Origin: Ferrimonas balearica DSM 9799 | GTDB lineage: Bacteria; Pseudomonadota; Gammaproteobacteria; Enterobacterales; Shewanellaceae | Assembly: GCF_000148645.1 (NCBI RefSeq) | Contig: NC_014541.1 | Span: 620,001 to 684,000 of the forward strand | Length of the DNA: 64,000 nucleotides | Direction of reading: 5' to 3' | Part shown: positions 28,056-34,667 of the stretch, piece after piece | Layout: every line of letters begins with the position of its first letter | Position numbering within the stretch: the stretch's first letter is position 1 | Notes under the pieces: model-generated | Database searches by the model: none | Seen by the model: only the letters and a program-made list of their open reading frames with translations | What the model was told of the DNA's origin: nothing | Translations under genes and position numbers: made by a program

Positions 28056-28742
28056 TCAGGGGTTGCACTGCTCGGCGACAAATCGGTTGGGGTGGCCTTG
28101 CAGCTTGCTGATCTCACGGTGGCGCTGGCACTCGGCCGCGTCAGCCGGGTAGCTATTATGCCAACCCTTCAGCAGTTTTTCCTGCTGAGTGGACAGAGAC
28201 ACGTGGTACTGCTCCGCCATGTAGAGATAGGCTCGGGCAATGGTCCCCCGAGCGGCCACCGGAGGCTGGGCCTGGCGCGCCTTAAAGTCGATCACCATGG
28301 CGCATTGGCCATACTGTTTCGGCTGCCCGTTCCAGTCGCTGAAGCGGTAGTTTGAACGATCGCCGTTGACCTCGCCAATGGCCGGATACAGGTTGTGCAG
28401 GTCCGCCTCCATCACTTTGAATTTGGGGTCTTTGCGGCACTCGGAACGGCCGCCCTTCTGCCAGCACTGCAGCTGATGGCCAAACTGCCAGGCGGGCATC
28501 ACGTGCTCCCACTCGATGCGGTTGGCGCGCCGCTCCTGTTTGCGCACCTGATAGCCGCAGCTGGCCAGATCGGGCACCAGTTTGCGCTGGTCGGCGCGGA
28601 AGTCACAGCCGCAGTATAGGGTTTGTGGGGCGAGTGGGCCGGTGTAGAGGGTAAACAGCAGGCGCTTGGCCTGGCTAAAACTTTGGGGCGCGGCAAGCGC
28701 CGGGCTGGCCAACAGCGCCAGCAGTAACAGGGCTCGAATCAT
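28056..28742 (-). CDS. endA: Endonuclease I, secreted DNase
   Basis: A 228-residue protein with a signal peptide ([17 protein letters not shown]). The mature protein has the EndA/Dns active-site segment [15 protein letters not shown] and several Cys. It degrades double-stranded DNA in the periplasm or outside. Length is normal. It is the first gene of the endA-rsmE-gshB run, 45 bp after sprT. Confidence 0.95.
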   Translation of the reverse strand: MIRALLLLALLASPALAAPQSFSQAKRLLFTLYTGPLAPQTLYCGCDFRADQRKLVPDLASCGYQVRKQERRANRIEWEHVMPAWQFGHQLQCWQKGGRSECRKDPKFKVMEADLHNLYPAIGEVNGDRSNYRFSDWNGQPKQYGQCAMVIDFKARQAQPPVAARGTIARAYLYMAEQYHVSLSTQQEKLLKGWHNSYPADAAECQRHREISKLQGHPNRFVAEQCNP

Positions 28743-28787
28743 TCGGTGGTGTCGTTACGGTGATATGGGCAATAGAGCGACCGGGAG

Positions 28788-29288
28788 TCAGGCCGGTTGA
28801 AGGGCGCTGCCACAGTGGCGGCACAGGTAGCGGGTCTGGCCGCGCTGCACCTTGTTGTGGCGTCGGATGGTCAGATTGTGGTCACGACACTGGCAGCGGT
28901 AGGCGACCGTGCGTGGGGCCACGTTGCTGACATCGAAGAGATGGCGGGTGTGGGGTTCCAGGCCAAACACATCCCGCATCATGGCCTGCCACTGGCGGCC
29001 ATGGGGGGCGACTTTGCCAAAGCTGTGCCAGACCAGCAGGTGCGCCACCTCATGGGGCACCACCTCGTCGAGGAAGGCGTCAGGATTCTCCTCCAGCAGC
29101 ACCGGATTGAAGCGCAGACGATTGTCCTGCAGGTGGGCCGCGCCGGCACTCTGGCCCCGCATCTTCAGGCTGACGCTGGGGCGGGGGAAAGGGCGACCCA
29201 ACCGTTGCTCGGCTTTCAGATAACAAGTTTCCACCCGCGACAGCAGCAACTGATGCAGGGTTTCAGTGGGAAGAGTGGAGGGGGGCAT
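28788..29288 (-). CDS. sprT: SprT-family zinc metalloprotease-like protein
   Basis: From MPPSTLPTETLHQLLLSRV the product is 166 residues. The zinc site HEVAHLLVWHSFG (HExxH) and the following HGRQWQAMMRDVFGLEP are SprT-like, and a C-terminal zinc ribbon has CQC and CRHCG. E. coli SprT is of this size. The cellular substrate is unknown. The start at 29288 removes a ten-residue extension; the frame is open to 29318. Confidence 0.92.
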   Translation of the reverse strand: MPPSTLPTETLHQLLLSRVETCYLKAEQRLGRPFPRPSVSLKMRGQSAGAAHLQDNRLRFNPVLLEENPDAFLDEVVPHEVAHLLVWHSFGKVAPHGRQWQAMMRDVFGLEPHTRHLFDVSNVAPRTVAYRCQCRDHNLTIRRHNKVQRGQTRYLCRHCGSALQPA

Positions 29289-29349
29289 TGCGGGCTCCGG
29301 CAGGTCAGTCGGGCTCACTATACCAGCCCCCGCAATGCTGTCTATCGCT

Positions 29350-30495
29350 TCACTGGGCCTGAGCGGCCTGGTTCAACATGGCGCGCACCTGGGTCAGGAT
29401 GGCGGCGCTGGTTTCGGCGTCATGTCCGGTGATTTTCGGGGTGTGGATGTGTCCCACTGCCACCCGGCTGCCCAGCAAGTCACGCAGCAGGATGCTGCGG
29501 TAGCTGATCTCGTTGGAGAGGTAGCCACCACCCGATCCCTCCACGGACACGTCCTGATTCAGCTGCGCCAGGCTGCGGGCAGCGACGGGGCCATTCAGGG
29601 TGCTGATGTTGCGGTTGTCATTGATGTCGAAGGCGCCCGGTGCGGTTTGCATGGCGCTGACCGGCAGGCTGAACTCAACAAACTCCGGGCCATTGAGCGG
29701 GCCACCGTTGAGGGACGGCGGCAGCGGCTGTTTTTTATTGGCACCGGTCAGCACATTGCGGTTATCCGGCGCGGTGGCGCTGCGGTTGCGGCCGGGGAAA
29801 CGCTCGAGATCGAACTGCTCCCGGCCCATGGAAACGGTCACCACCATATCGACCCGGTTGTCCCGCAGGTAGGGGGTCAGCAGGGCCTCGATCATGCCGT
29901 TATCAAAGTCTTCAAAGCGCACCGGGATCATCGCGGTTTCGACCTGAACCTTGCGGCCATTCACCTGCCAGCGCTCACCGTCCAACGCCAGTGCCACAAT
30001 GCCCGACGGGTTGGACTGGGCGATGTCCCGATCCAGCAGGAAGGGATCAAAGCCGGTCAACAGGATGCGGAAATGGGCGTCGTCATCAAAGCGGATGTCA
30101 CTCATGCCCCGGGAGGCGTTTTCCAGGGTGTTGAGCAGCACGGTGCGCTGCCACTCGGCCATGCGGAAGTCGGGGTTGTGTTGCTTAATGGCCGCGCGGG
30201 CCGCCAGCCGGGCCCAGTAGAGGCTGCGGTCGTCCAGCTGACCCGCCTGCACGTCTTCCACCGCGGCACGCCATAGCGCCTGGCCATCCTCGGCCATCTG
30301 GCGGGTGACGCTGAGTTCATTGCGGTCGGCCTGGTAGTGGCCGAGCAGGGTGGCCACCTGTGACTGGTATCGTTGGGTGACGCTGCTGCCCAGCGACTCG
30401 GTGGCACTGGGCAGGCGTTGCTCCTCAATATCCAGAGGGGCGGCGAGACTGGCGGCACTGAATAAGCTCAGTGCCAGAGTGGTAAGCGACTTCAT
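29350..30495 (-). CDS. Secreted pyroglutamyl-peptidase-like (C15) protein, nucleophile Cys replaced by Ser
   Basis: From MKSLTTLALSLFSAASLAA (signal peptide) the product is 381 residues, much longer than the 200-220 of cytosolic Pcp. A C15-like fold starts near residue 142 with FRILLTGFDPF and NPSG. At the position where Pcp has a conserved TFVCN-type nucleophile motif this protein reads GGGYLSNEISY, and the later catalytic His is kept in GHIHTP. So the nucleophile seems to be Ser. It may be inactive, a serine-type variant, or a binding protein. AAGGA is six bases before the ATG at 30495. Confidence 0.8.
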   Translation of the reverse strand: MKSLTTLALSLFSAASLAAPLDIEEQRLPSATESLGSSVTQRYQSQVATLLGHYQADRNELSVTRQMAEDGQALWRAAVEDVQAGQLDDRSLYWARLAARAAIKQHNPDFRMAEWQRTVLLNTLENASRGMSDIRFDDDAHFRILLTGFDPFLLDRDIAQSNPSGIVALALDGERWQVNGRKVQVETAMIPVRFEDFDNGMIEALLTPYLRDNRVDMVVTVSMGREQFDLERFPGRNRSATAPDNRNVLTGANKKQPLPPSLNGGPLNGPEFVEFSLPVSAMQTAPGAFDINDNRNISTLNGPVAARSLAQLNQDVSVEGSGGGYLSNEISYRSILLRDLLGSRVAVGHIHTPKITGHDAETSAAILTQVRAMLNQAAQAQ

Positions 30496-30570
30496 GGCGG
30501 TCCTTGTCATGGCTCCATCGGGTGATCCGAGGTTACCCCATGGTGCCGCCAGACGAAAGACAGCGCCGCG

Positions 30571-30810
30571 TCAGTGGCCGGTTAAGCTATTGAGATAGTG
30601 CAGGATAGCCCGGATGGCGTGGTGTTTTTGCGGCGCCTCGCCGGGGTCCAGTTCAAGTGGCTGCTTAACGTGCATGCCGGTTTCGTCCTCGGCGATGTGC
30701 ACCCAGTCAGGGTGCCAATAGAAGCTGTGGCCATCTTTGGTCATCCAGTTATGGACCCCACAGTTCTCGCCCCGGTAGTTGATGTCGTGAGCCTGATAGA
30801 GATCGCTCAT
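30571..30810 (-). CDS. Hypothetical protein, 79 residues
   Basis: From MSDLYQAHDINYRGENCGVH the product is a small hydrophilic protein rich in His, Trp and Tyr (HNWMTKDGHSFYWHPDWVHI), with no membrane segment. A good AGGAGGG site precedes the ATG; upstream codons of the open frame have no such site. Many His and Asp/Glu suggest metal binding, but no known motif. Function unknown. Confidence 0.7.
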   Translation of the reverse strand: MSDLYQAHDINYRGENCGVHNWMTKDGHSFYWHPDWVHIAEDETGMHVKQPLELDPGEAPQKHHAIRAILHYLNSLTGH

Positions 30811-30962
30811 GCGCCCTCCTGTGGTCGTACCGACCCGATTCGATGATTCAGTGTAGCCCCGGTATAAACAATGCCGATGGCTGATTGGAGTTTGGCTATT
30901 TCCCGTCAGTGGGCTGCCATTGCTATTTTGTAGACCTCTCAAGTTGTTATGAGTTTCCTGCC

Positions 30963-32153
30963 ATGATTGAACCCGGTACGCCTGATTACCGGTCAGCCAG
31001 TCGCGCCCTGGCGCTTGGTTCCCTGCTGGTGTTCGCCAATCTCTATCTGTTTCAGCCGCTGTTGCCGGTACTGGCCGCCCATTTCGGTGTGGCTGCTACC
31101 GCCGCCAACGGCATTCACGCCGCCACTACGCTGGGGCTGGCCATCGGTCTGCTGCCCTGGGCACTGCTGTCAGAACGCTGGGGGCGGCGCCCGGTGTTGC
31201 TGGCCAGCCTGATGCTGGTGGCGCTGGTTGGGCTGGTGCAACTGCTGGCGGACAGCCTGGCGCTGTTGGTGGTGGCGCGATTGCTGATGGGGTTGGCTCT
31301 GTCGGGGTTTGTGGCGGTCGCCGTGGCTTATATGGCGGAGGAGTTCTCCCCCATTGCGCTGGCGCTGGCGGTGGGCAGCTACGTGGCGGCCAATTCGCTG
31401 GGGGGCATTGCCGGACGGATCTACGGCGGCATGGTGGGGGACTGGCTGGGCTGGCAACCGGCGGCGCTGGCACTGGCATTGTTGACCGCACTGGCCACCG
31501 CCTGGGTGTGGCGAACCTTGCCACCGGCCCGGGCCTTTCGGGCCAGTCGGGCACCGCTGCGCAGTGACCTAGGCCGGGCCATCGGCCACCTGGTCAATCC
31601 CCGACTGTGGCTGGCGATGGCCATTGGCGGCCTGAACTTCGCCCTCTTTGTGAACCAGTTTACGGTGATGGGGTTCCGCCTGGTGGCCGCCCCTCATCAT
31701 CTGCCGGTGGCGGTGGCGTCGCTGATCTTCCTCTGTTACCTGAGCGGTACCCTGACATCGCGGCTGAGTGGGGCCTGGAGCCTTCGGTATGGCCCCTTAT
31801 CCGGGATGGCACTGGGCACCCTGATCGCCATGGCCGGTTGCCTGTTGGCCCGCATCGATGCGCTGTGGGCGATGGTGCTGGGGTTATTGCTGATCAGTGC
31901 CGGGGCGTTTCTGGTGCACGCGCTGGCGTACACCTGGGTCAGCCAGCATGCCGAGCAGGCCAAGGCCAGCGCCACGGCGCTTTATCTGGTGCACTACTAC
32001 CTCGGTGCCAGCTTAGGGGGCTTCTGGTTGTTGTACTGCTATGAACAGGGCCAGTGGGATGGCGTGGTGGCGGGCAGCGGCATACTTTACACCCTGATGC
32101 TGATGGCGCTGGCGGGATTGCAGCGGCGCCAGCGGATGACCGTGCCAGTCTGA
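30963..32153 (+). CDS. MFS transporter, YnfM-like
   Basis: A 396-residue permease with 12 hydrophobic helices. It has the MFS loop motif LLSERWGRRPVLLAS between helices 2 and 3. The family resemblance is to YnfM-type drug or metabolite exporters; the substrate is unknown. The start ATG follows TTTCCTGCC without a strong site. It is convergent with metK, and the shared terminator after its stop is now the left edge of the metK island. Confidence 0.88.
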   Translation: MIEPGTPDYRSASRALALGSLLVFANLYLFQPLLPVLAAHFGVAATAANGIHAATTLGLAIGLLPWALLSERWGRRPVLLASLMLVALVGLVQLLADSLALLVVARLLMGLALSGFVAVAVAYMAEEFSPIALALAVGSYVAANSLGGIAGRIYGGMVGDWLGWQPAALALALLTALATAWVWRTLPPARAFRASRAPLRSDLGRAIGHLVNPRLWLAMAIGGLNFALFVNQFTVMGFRLVAAPHHLPVAVASLIFLCYLSGTLTSRLSGAWSLRYGPLSGMALGTLIAMAGCLLARIDALWAMVLGLLLISAGAFLVHALAYTWVSQHAEQAKASATALYLVHYYLGASLGGFWLLYCYEQGQWDGVVAGSGILYTLMLMALAGLQRRQRMTVPV

Positions 32154-32176
32154 ACATCCGCCAGGGTTCAGGCATA

Positions 32177-32208
32177 AAAAAAGCCCCGCATTGCGGGGCT
32201 TTTTTTGT
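32177..32208. terminator. Bidirectional terminator in the left repeat
   Basis: GCCCCGC/GCGGGGC stem with A and T runs on the two sides. It now ends the MFS transcript; originally it was shared with metK. Confidence 0.9.
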
Positions 32209-32222
32209 CGGCGAGGCGGGTC

Positions 32223-32310
32223 TTACAGACCGGCGTCGGCGCGCAGGGCTTCAGCTTTATCGGTTTGTTCCCACGGGAACTCAACACGGCCGAAGTGACC
32301 GTAGGAGGCG
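32223..32310 (-). pseudogene. Displaced 3' fragment of metK
   Basis: Eighty-eight bases that encode the same last 28 residues and stop as the real metK (36950-37037). There is no start or ribosome site. It is the remnant left at the far side of the island. Confidence 0.95.
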
Positions 32311-32313
32311 CAG

Positions 32314-32345
32314 AATTAATGATTTATCAATATTAATCATTAATT
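32314..32345. repeat. Inverted repeat at the left island junction
   Basis: Arms AATTAATGATT (32314-32324) and AATCATTAATT (32335-32345) are exact inverted copies of 11 bases, separated by ten bases. It begins three bases after the end of the direct repeat. It could be a recombinase site or an operator for the HlyD-type gene. No copy is seen at the right end. Confidence 0.7.
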
Positions 32346-32440
32346 AGCATAGCCTAGATTCTACTTATTGAGTTTAATTTAAATTCGTGAATACTCTGTG
32401 AACGGTTGCCGTCATACGGTCACTCATGGAGGAATATGCT

Positions 32441-33688
32441 TTGACTTTGTTTAGAGAGGATGTGTCAAAAGCTCAAAGCGCTAATAGCTTGTATGGGGTA
32501 ATTGTATTGACACAACCCTTTTCCATCTATTTTGTTATTATCGTCATTTTTCTGTTTCTATCATTGTGTCTGTCTTTTTTGTCATTTTCCGAATACGCTA
32601 GAAAAGAGCGTGTTAAAGGATTTTTAGTGCCTGATTCGGGAATAATAAAGGTCTATCCGGGTCGTTCTGGAAATATTGATAAAATTTATGTGAGCGACGG
32701 ACAAAGCGTCCAAAAGGGGGACTTGATTGCCAAAGTCAGTCTGTCGAGAGTGCAATTAAATGGCATTGATTTAAGTGTATCTTTGATCTCAAGTCTTGAG
32801 TCTCAAATAAGTTCGCTCGAGCAAGATTATAAATCCACATTATTAATGTCCGACCTGGATTTAATTGAGCTTAATCAAAGATTGAATGATTATACAGAAT
32901 CTGTAAAGGTACTAGAGCGTCAACAGAGATTACTTAAAGAAAAACAGCATTTGCAGAACGTTGAATATGAACGATTTTCGAAAATCTATCATGATGGATA
33001 TTTATCAGAAGCGGAATACCATCTTCAAGAACAAAAGTTATTGCAGATTGCTCAAGAGATTGAATCAAACTACGCCAATATCGTTAGTATTAATTCTCAG
33101 CTTAATGAAACTCGTGCTGAGGTTTCCAGGCATCCGCATAAAACTGGGTTAATGTTGGCGGAAATTGAAAGAAGAAAGGCCGATGTTAAGCGACAATTGG
33201 ATGAAATCCACAATGGATATCAGTTTCGTGTTGTGGCTAATGAATCCGGAGTTGTAACGTCAATATCGGTAAAGGAAGGTGAATTTATGTCAGCGGAAAG
33301 GCCGATTTTAAGCATCATCCCTGATGGGGGTGAATTGATTGCTGAATTATTACTTCCCACGCGTTCGGCAGGATTCGTTAAATTACATGATGAAGTACGA
33401 TTGAGGTTTGAGGCATTTCCTTATCAACGGTTCGGGCACATAAGTTCTGAGGTTTCAAGAGTTGATAAATCTCTTATTGTTCAAGGAGAGGTTGATATAC
33501 CTGTACATCTCAGCGAGCCAGTATATCGTGTGCAGGCCAAACTATCTAGGCAAGTTATTAATGCATACGGTGAAGAGTTTTCACTCAAACCAGGCATGTT
33601 GCTGGAAGCAGACATTATTTTGGATAGGCGCTCTTTGCTAGATTGGCTATTGGATCCGATTTATAGCCTAAAGGGGAGGATTGGCTAA
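32441..33688 (+). CDS. HlyD-family periplasmic adaptor for bacteriocin export (CvaA-like)
   Basis: About 415 residues. A short cytoplasmic tail (LFREDVSKAQSANSLYGVI) leads to a membrane helix at about residues 25-47, a lipoyl/beta-barrel start (GFLVPDSGIIKVYPG), a long coiled coil from about 110 to 255, and the returning barrel (GVVTSISVKEGEFM). This is the CvaA/HlyD plan, bridging the ABC exporter and an outer-membrane TolC. An ATG lies at 32426, but GGAGG overlaps it and sits eight bases before TTG at 32441, so TTG is preferred. Very AT-rich. It is the first gene of the island. Confidence 0.88.
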   Translation: MTLFREDVSKAQSANSLYGVIVLTQPFSIYFVIIVIFLFLSLCLSFLSFSEYARKERVKGFLVPDSGIIKVYPGRSGNIDKIYVSDGQSVQKGDLIAKVSLSRVQLNGIDLSVSLISSLESQISSLEQDYKSTLLMSDLDLIELNQRLNDYTESVKVLERQQRLLKEKQHLQNVEYERFSKIYHDGYLSEAEYHLQEQKLLQIAQEIESNYANIVSINSQLNETRAEVSRHPHKTGLMLAEIERRKADVKRQLDEIHNGYQFRVVANESGVVTSISVKEGEFMSAERPILSIIPDGGELIAELLLPTRSAGFVKLHDEVRLRFEAFPYQRFGHISSEVSRVDKSLIVQGEVDIPVHLSEPVYRVQAKLSRQVINAYGEEFSLKPGMLLEADIILDRRSLLDWLLDPIYSLKGRIG

Positions 33689-33725
33689 TTAAATATCCCA
33701 AAATAAATCCATTCACACAAATTTT

Positions 33726-33733
33726 AAAGGAGG
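33726..33733 (+). promoter_or_regulatory. Perfect ribosome-binding site without a start codon
   Basis: AAAGGAGG is followed by TTTTTACGATAG with no ATG, GTG or TTG at a normal distance. The 108-bp gap between the adaptor gene and the first peptide gene may have lost a small open frame here, or ATA at 33742 may be a degraded start. Confidence 0.45.
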
Positions 33734-33796
33734 TTTTTACGATAGTTAAATTTATTTAAATTGTATTATTTAATTTTTTATATGAGGTGATTTATT

Positions 33797-33943
33797 ATGC
33801 AGGAGTTGACATGTGATGAATTAGATCTGGTTAACGGCGGTATGCCAGTAGCTATAGCTTGGGCGGTCCTTGAAGGGGCTGCGGGATTAGCCGGACTATT
33901 TAGTGGAGGCTGGGCTCTTGGGCATTATCTATATAGTGAATAA
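33797..33943 (+). CDS. Double-glycine peptide 1 (microcin-like precursor, 48 residues)
   Basis: Leader MQELTCDELDLVNGG is 15 residues and resembles the microcin V leader (L-T-x-x-E-L-D-x-V-x-G-G). Cleavage after GG would leave a core of 33 residues, MPVAIAWAVLEGAAGLAGLF then SGGWALGHYLYSE, hydrophobic and rich in Gly and Ala with G-x-x-x-G-like spacing. No Cys in the core. A TGAGGTG site lies seven bases upstream. Such peptides are exported and trimmed by a C39 ABC transporter, encoded 725 bases downstream. The target is unknown; it may be a membrane-active bacteriocin subunit. Confidence 0.85.
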   Translation: MQELTCDELDLVNGGMPVAIAWAVLEGAAGLAGLFSGGWALGHYLYSE

Positions 33944-33957
33944 TACAGGTGAACATC

Positions 33958-34092
33958 ATGAAAGAGCTAAGTGTTAGTGAGTTAAATATTGTTGTTGGTG
34001 GACACCCAATTGCAATTGCTGCAATGTGGTTAGGGAGAGCGGGCGCAGTAGGAAGCCTGGGGGCACTCGCTTACTATTTTTATGAACGTTAA
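33958..34092 (+). CDS. Double-glycine peptide 2 (microcin-like precursor, 44 residues)
   Basis: Leader MKELSVSELNIVVGG, then a core of 29 residues: HPIAIAAMWLGRAGAVGSLG followed by ALAYYFYER. It shares with peptide 1 the P-(I/V)-A-I-A start and a Gly-rich helix that ends in aromatic residues and a charged tail, so the two are probably paralogues. It starts 15 bp after peptide 1. Cys-free. Confidence 0.85.
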   Translation: MKELSVSELNIVVGGHPIAIAAMWLGRAGAVGSLGALAYYFYER

Positions 34093-34106
34093 TTTAAGGT
34101 GTTGAT

Positions 34107-34253
34107 ATGAAGAATTTAACATTTGAAGAAACACAAGAAGTAGCAGGTGGGATGGTATTTTTTGTATATTTTGCCGCTGGATATTTAGGGGCGTTTTCGC
34201 TATCTGCTGGTTTTGCTTATGGCGCCGTAGATGCCATGTCTGAAAATAGATGA
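34107..34253 (+). CDS. Double-glycine peptide 3 (microcin-like precursor, 48 residues)
   Basis: Leader MKNLTFEETQEVAGG and a core of 33 residues starting MVFFVYFAAGYLGAFSLSAG and ending YGAVDAMSENR. More divergent than peptides 1 and 2, but with the same plan: a single small-residue-rich hydrophobic helix and polar C-terminus. Its stop TGA overlaps the ATG of the following membrane protein, which suggests that the two are made together. Confidence 0.83.
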   Translation: MKNLTFEETQEVAGGMVFFVYFAAGYLGAFSLSAGFAYGAVDAMSENR

Positions 34254-34555
34254 ATATCTATCAGGGGGGAGACCCACTGAAATTTCCCAAAATTGTTATG
34301 ATTAATAGAATTTTTTTATATCTTGGTCTAGCTCTTCTTTTTATATGGATTTTTTGGGTTAAGGATTATATTAAAGATGATTGGAATTGCATTTTTTCTT
34401 TGCCACTTGACAAGATAAGCGTTTTGATAATTGCCATTCCGGTTTTGGCTCTTTCTAACATATTTAGAGGGGTCGTGTCGGGAAATAGTAAATTTGATAG
34501 GTCCTCGGTTTTTGTGTCTTTATTGGTCGCGATTTATATTTTTGCCTTTCAGTAG
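34250..34555 (+). CDS. Small membrane protein, candidate immunity protein (101 residues)
   Basis: Three hydrophobic helices at about residues 19-37, 55-71 and 86-100, with a charged loop DYIKDDWN between the first two. No known family. The start overlaps the stop of peptide 3 (ATGA). Position inside a bacteriocin operon and small multi-helix form are usual for self-immunity proteins. That role is inference; it could also be an export accessory. Confidence 0.75.
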   Translation: MNIYQGGDPLKFPKIVMINRIFLYLGLALLFIWIFWVKDYIKDDWNCIFSLPLDKISVLIIAIPVLALSNIFRGVVSGNSKFDRSSVFVSLLVAIYIFAFQ

Positions 34556-34667
34556 GGCTGATGATTTTATTATTAGGCAACGATAATTATTTCATGATCT
34601 ATTTAATGTAATCCCTATCTACATTTTTAATTTTGATGGTAAATGGTTCTAATGAGAGAAATTTAAT

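Larger units (their letters stand above)
32177..32310. repeat. Left direct repeat of the metK island (134 bp)
   Basis: Equal to 36904-37037 at 133 of 134 positions (offset 4727). It contains the metK terminator and the last 88 bases of the metK reading frame. The one difference (A at 32286, G at 37013) is the third base of an Arg codon and is silent. The match stops sharply at 32310. Confidence 0.97.

Noticed and set aside
32223-32310. Second metK gene
   Set aside because: Only the last 28 codons are present, with no start. It is a duplicated gene end.
32314-32345. dif-like site for Xer recombination
   Set aside because: Arms are 11 bases as in dif, but the spacer is ten bases instead of about six and the arm sequence does not resemble XerC/XerD sites.
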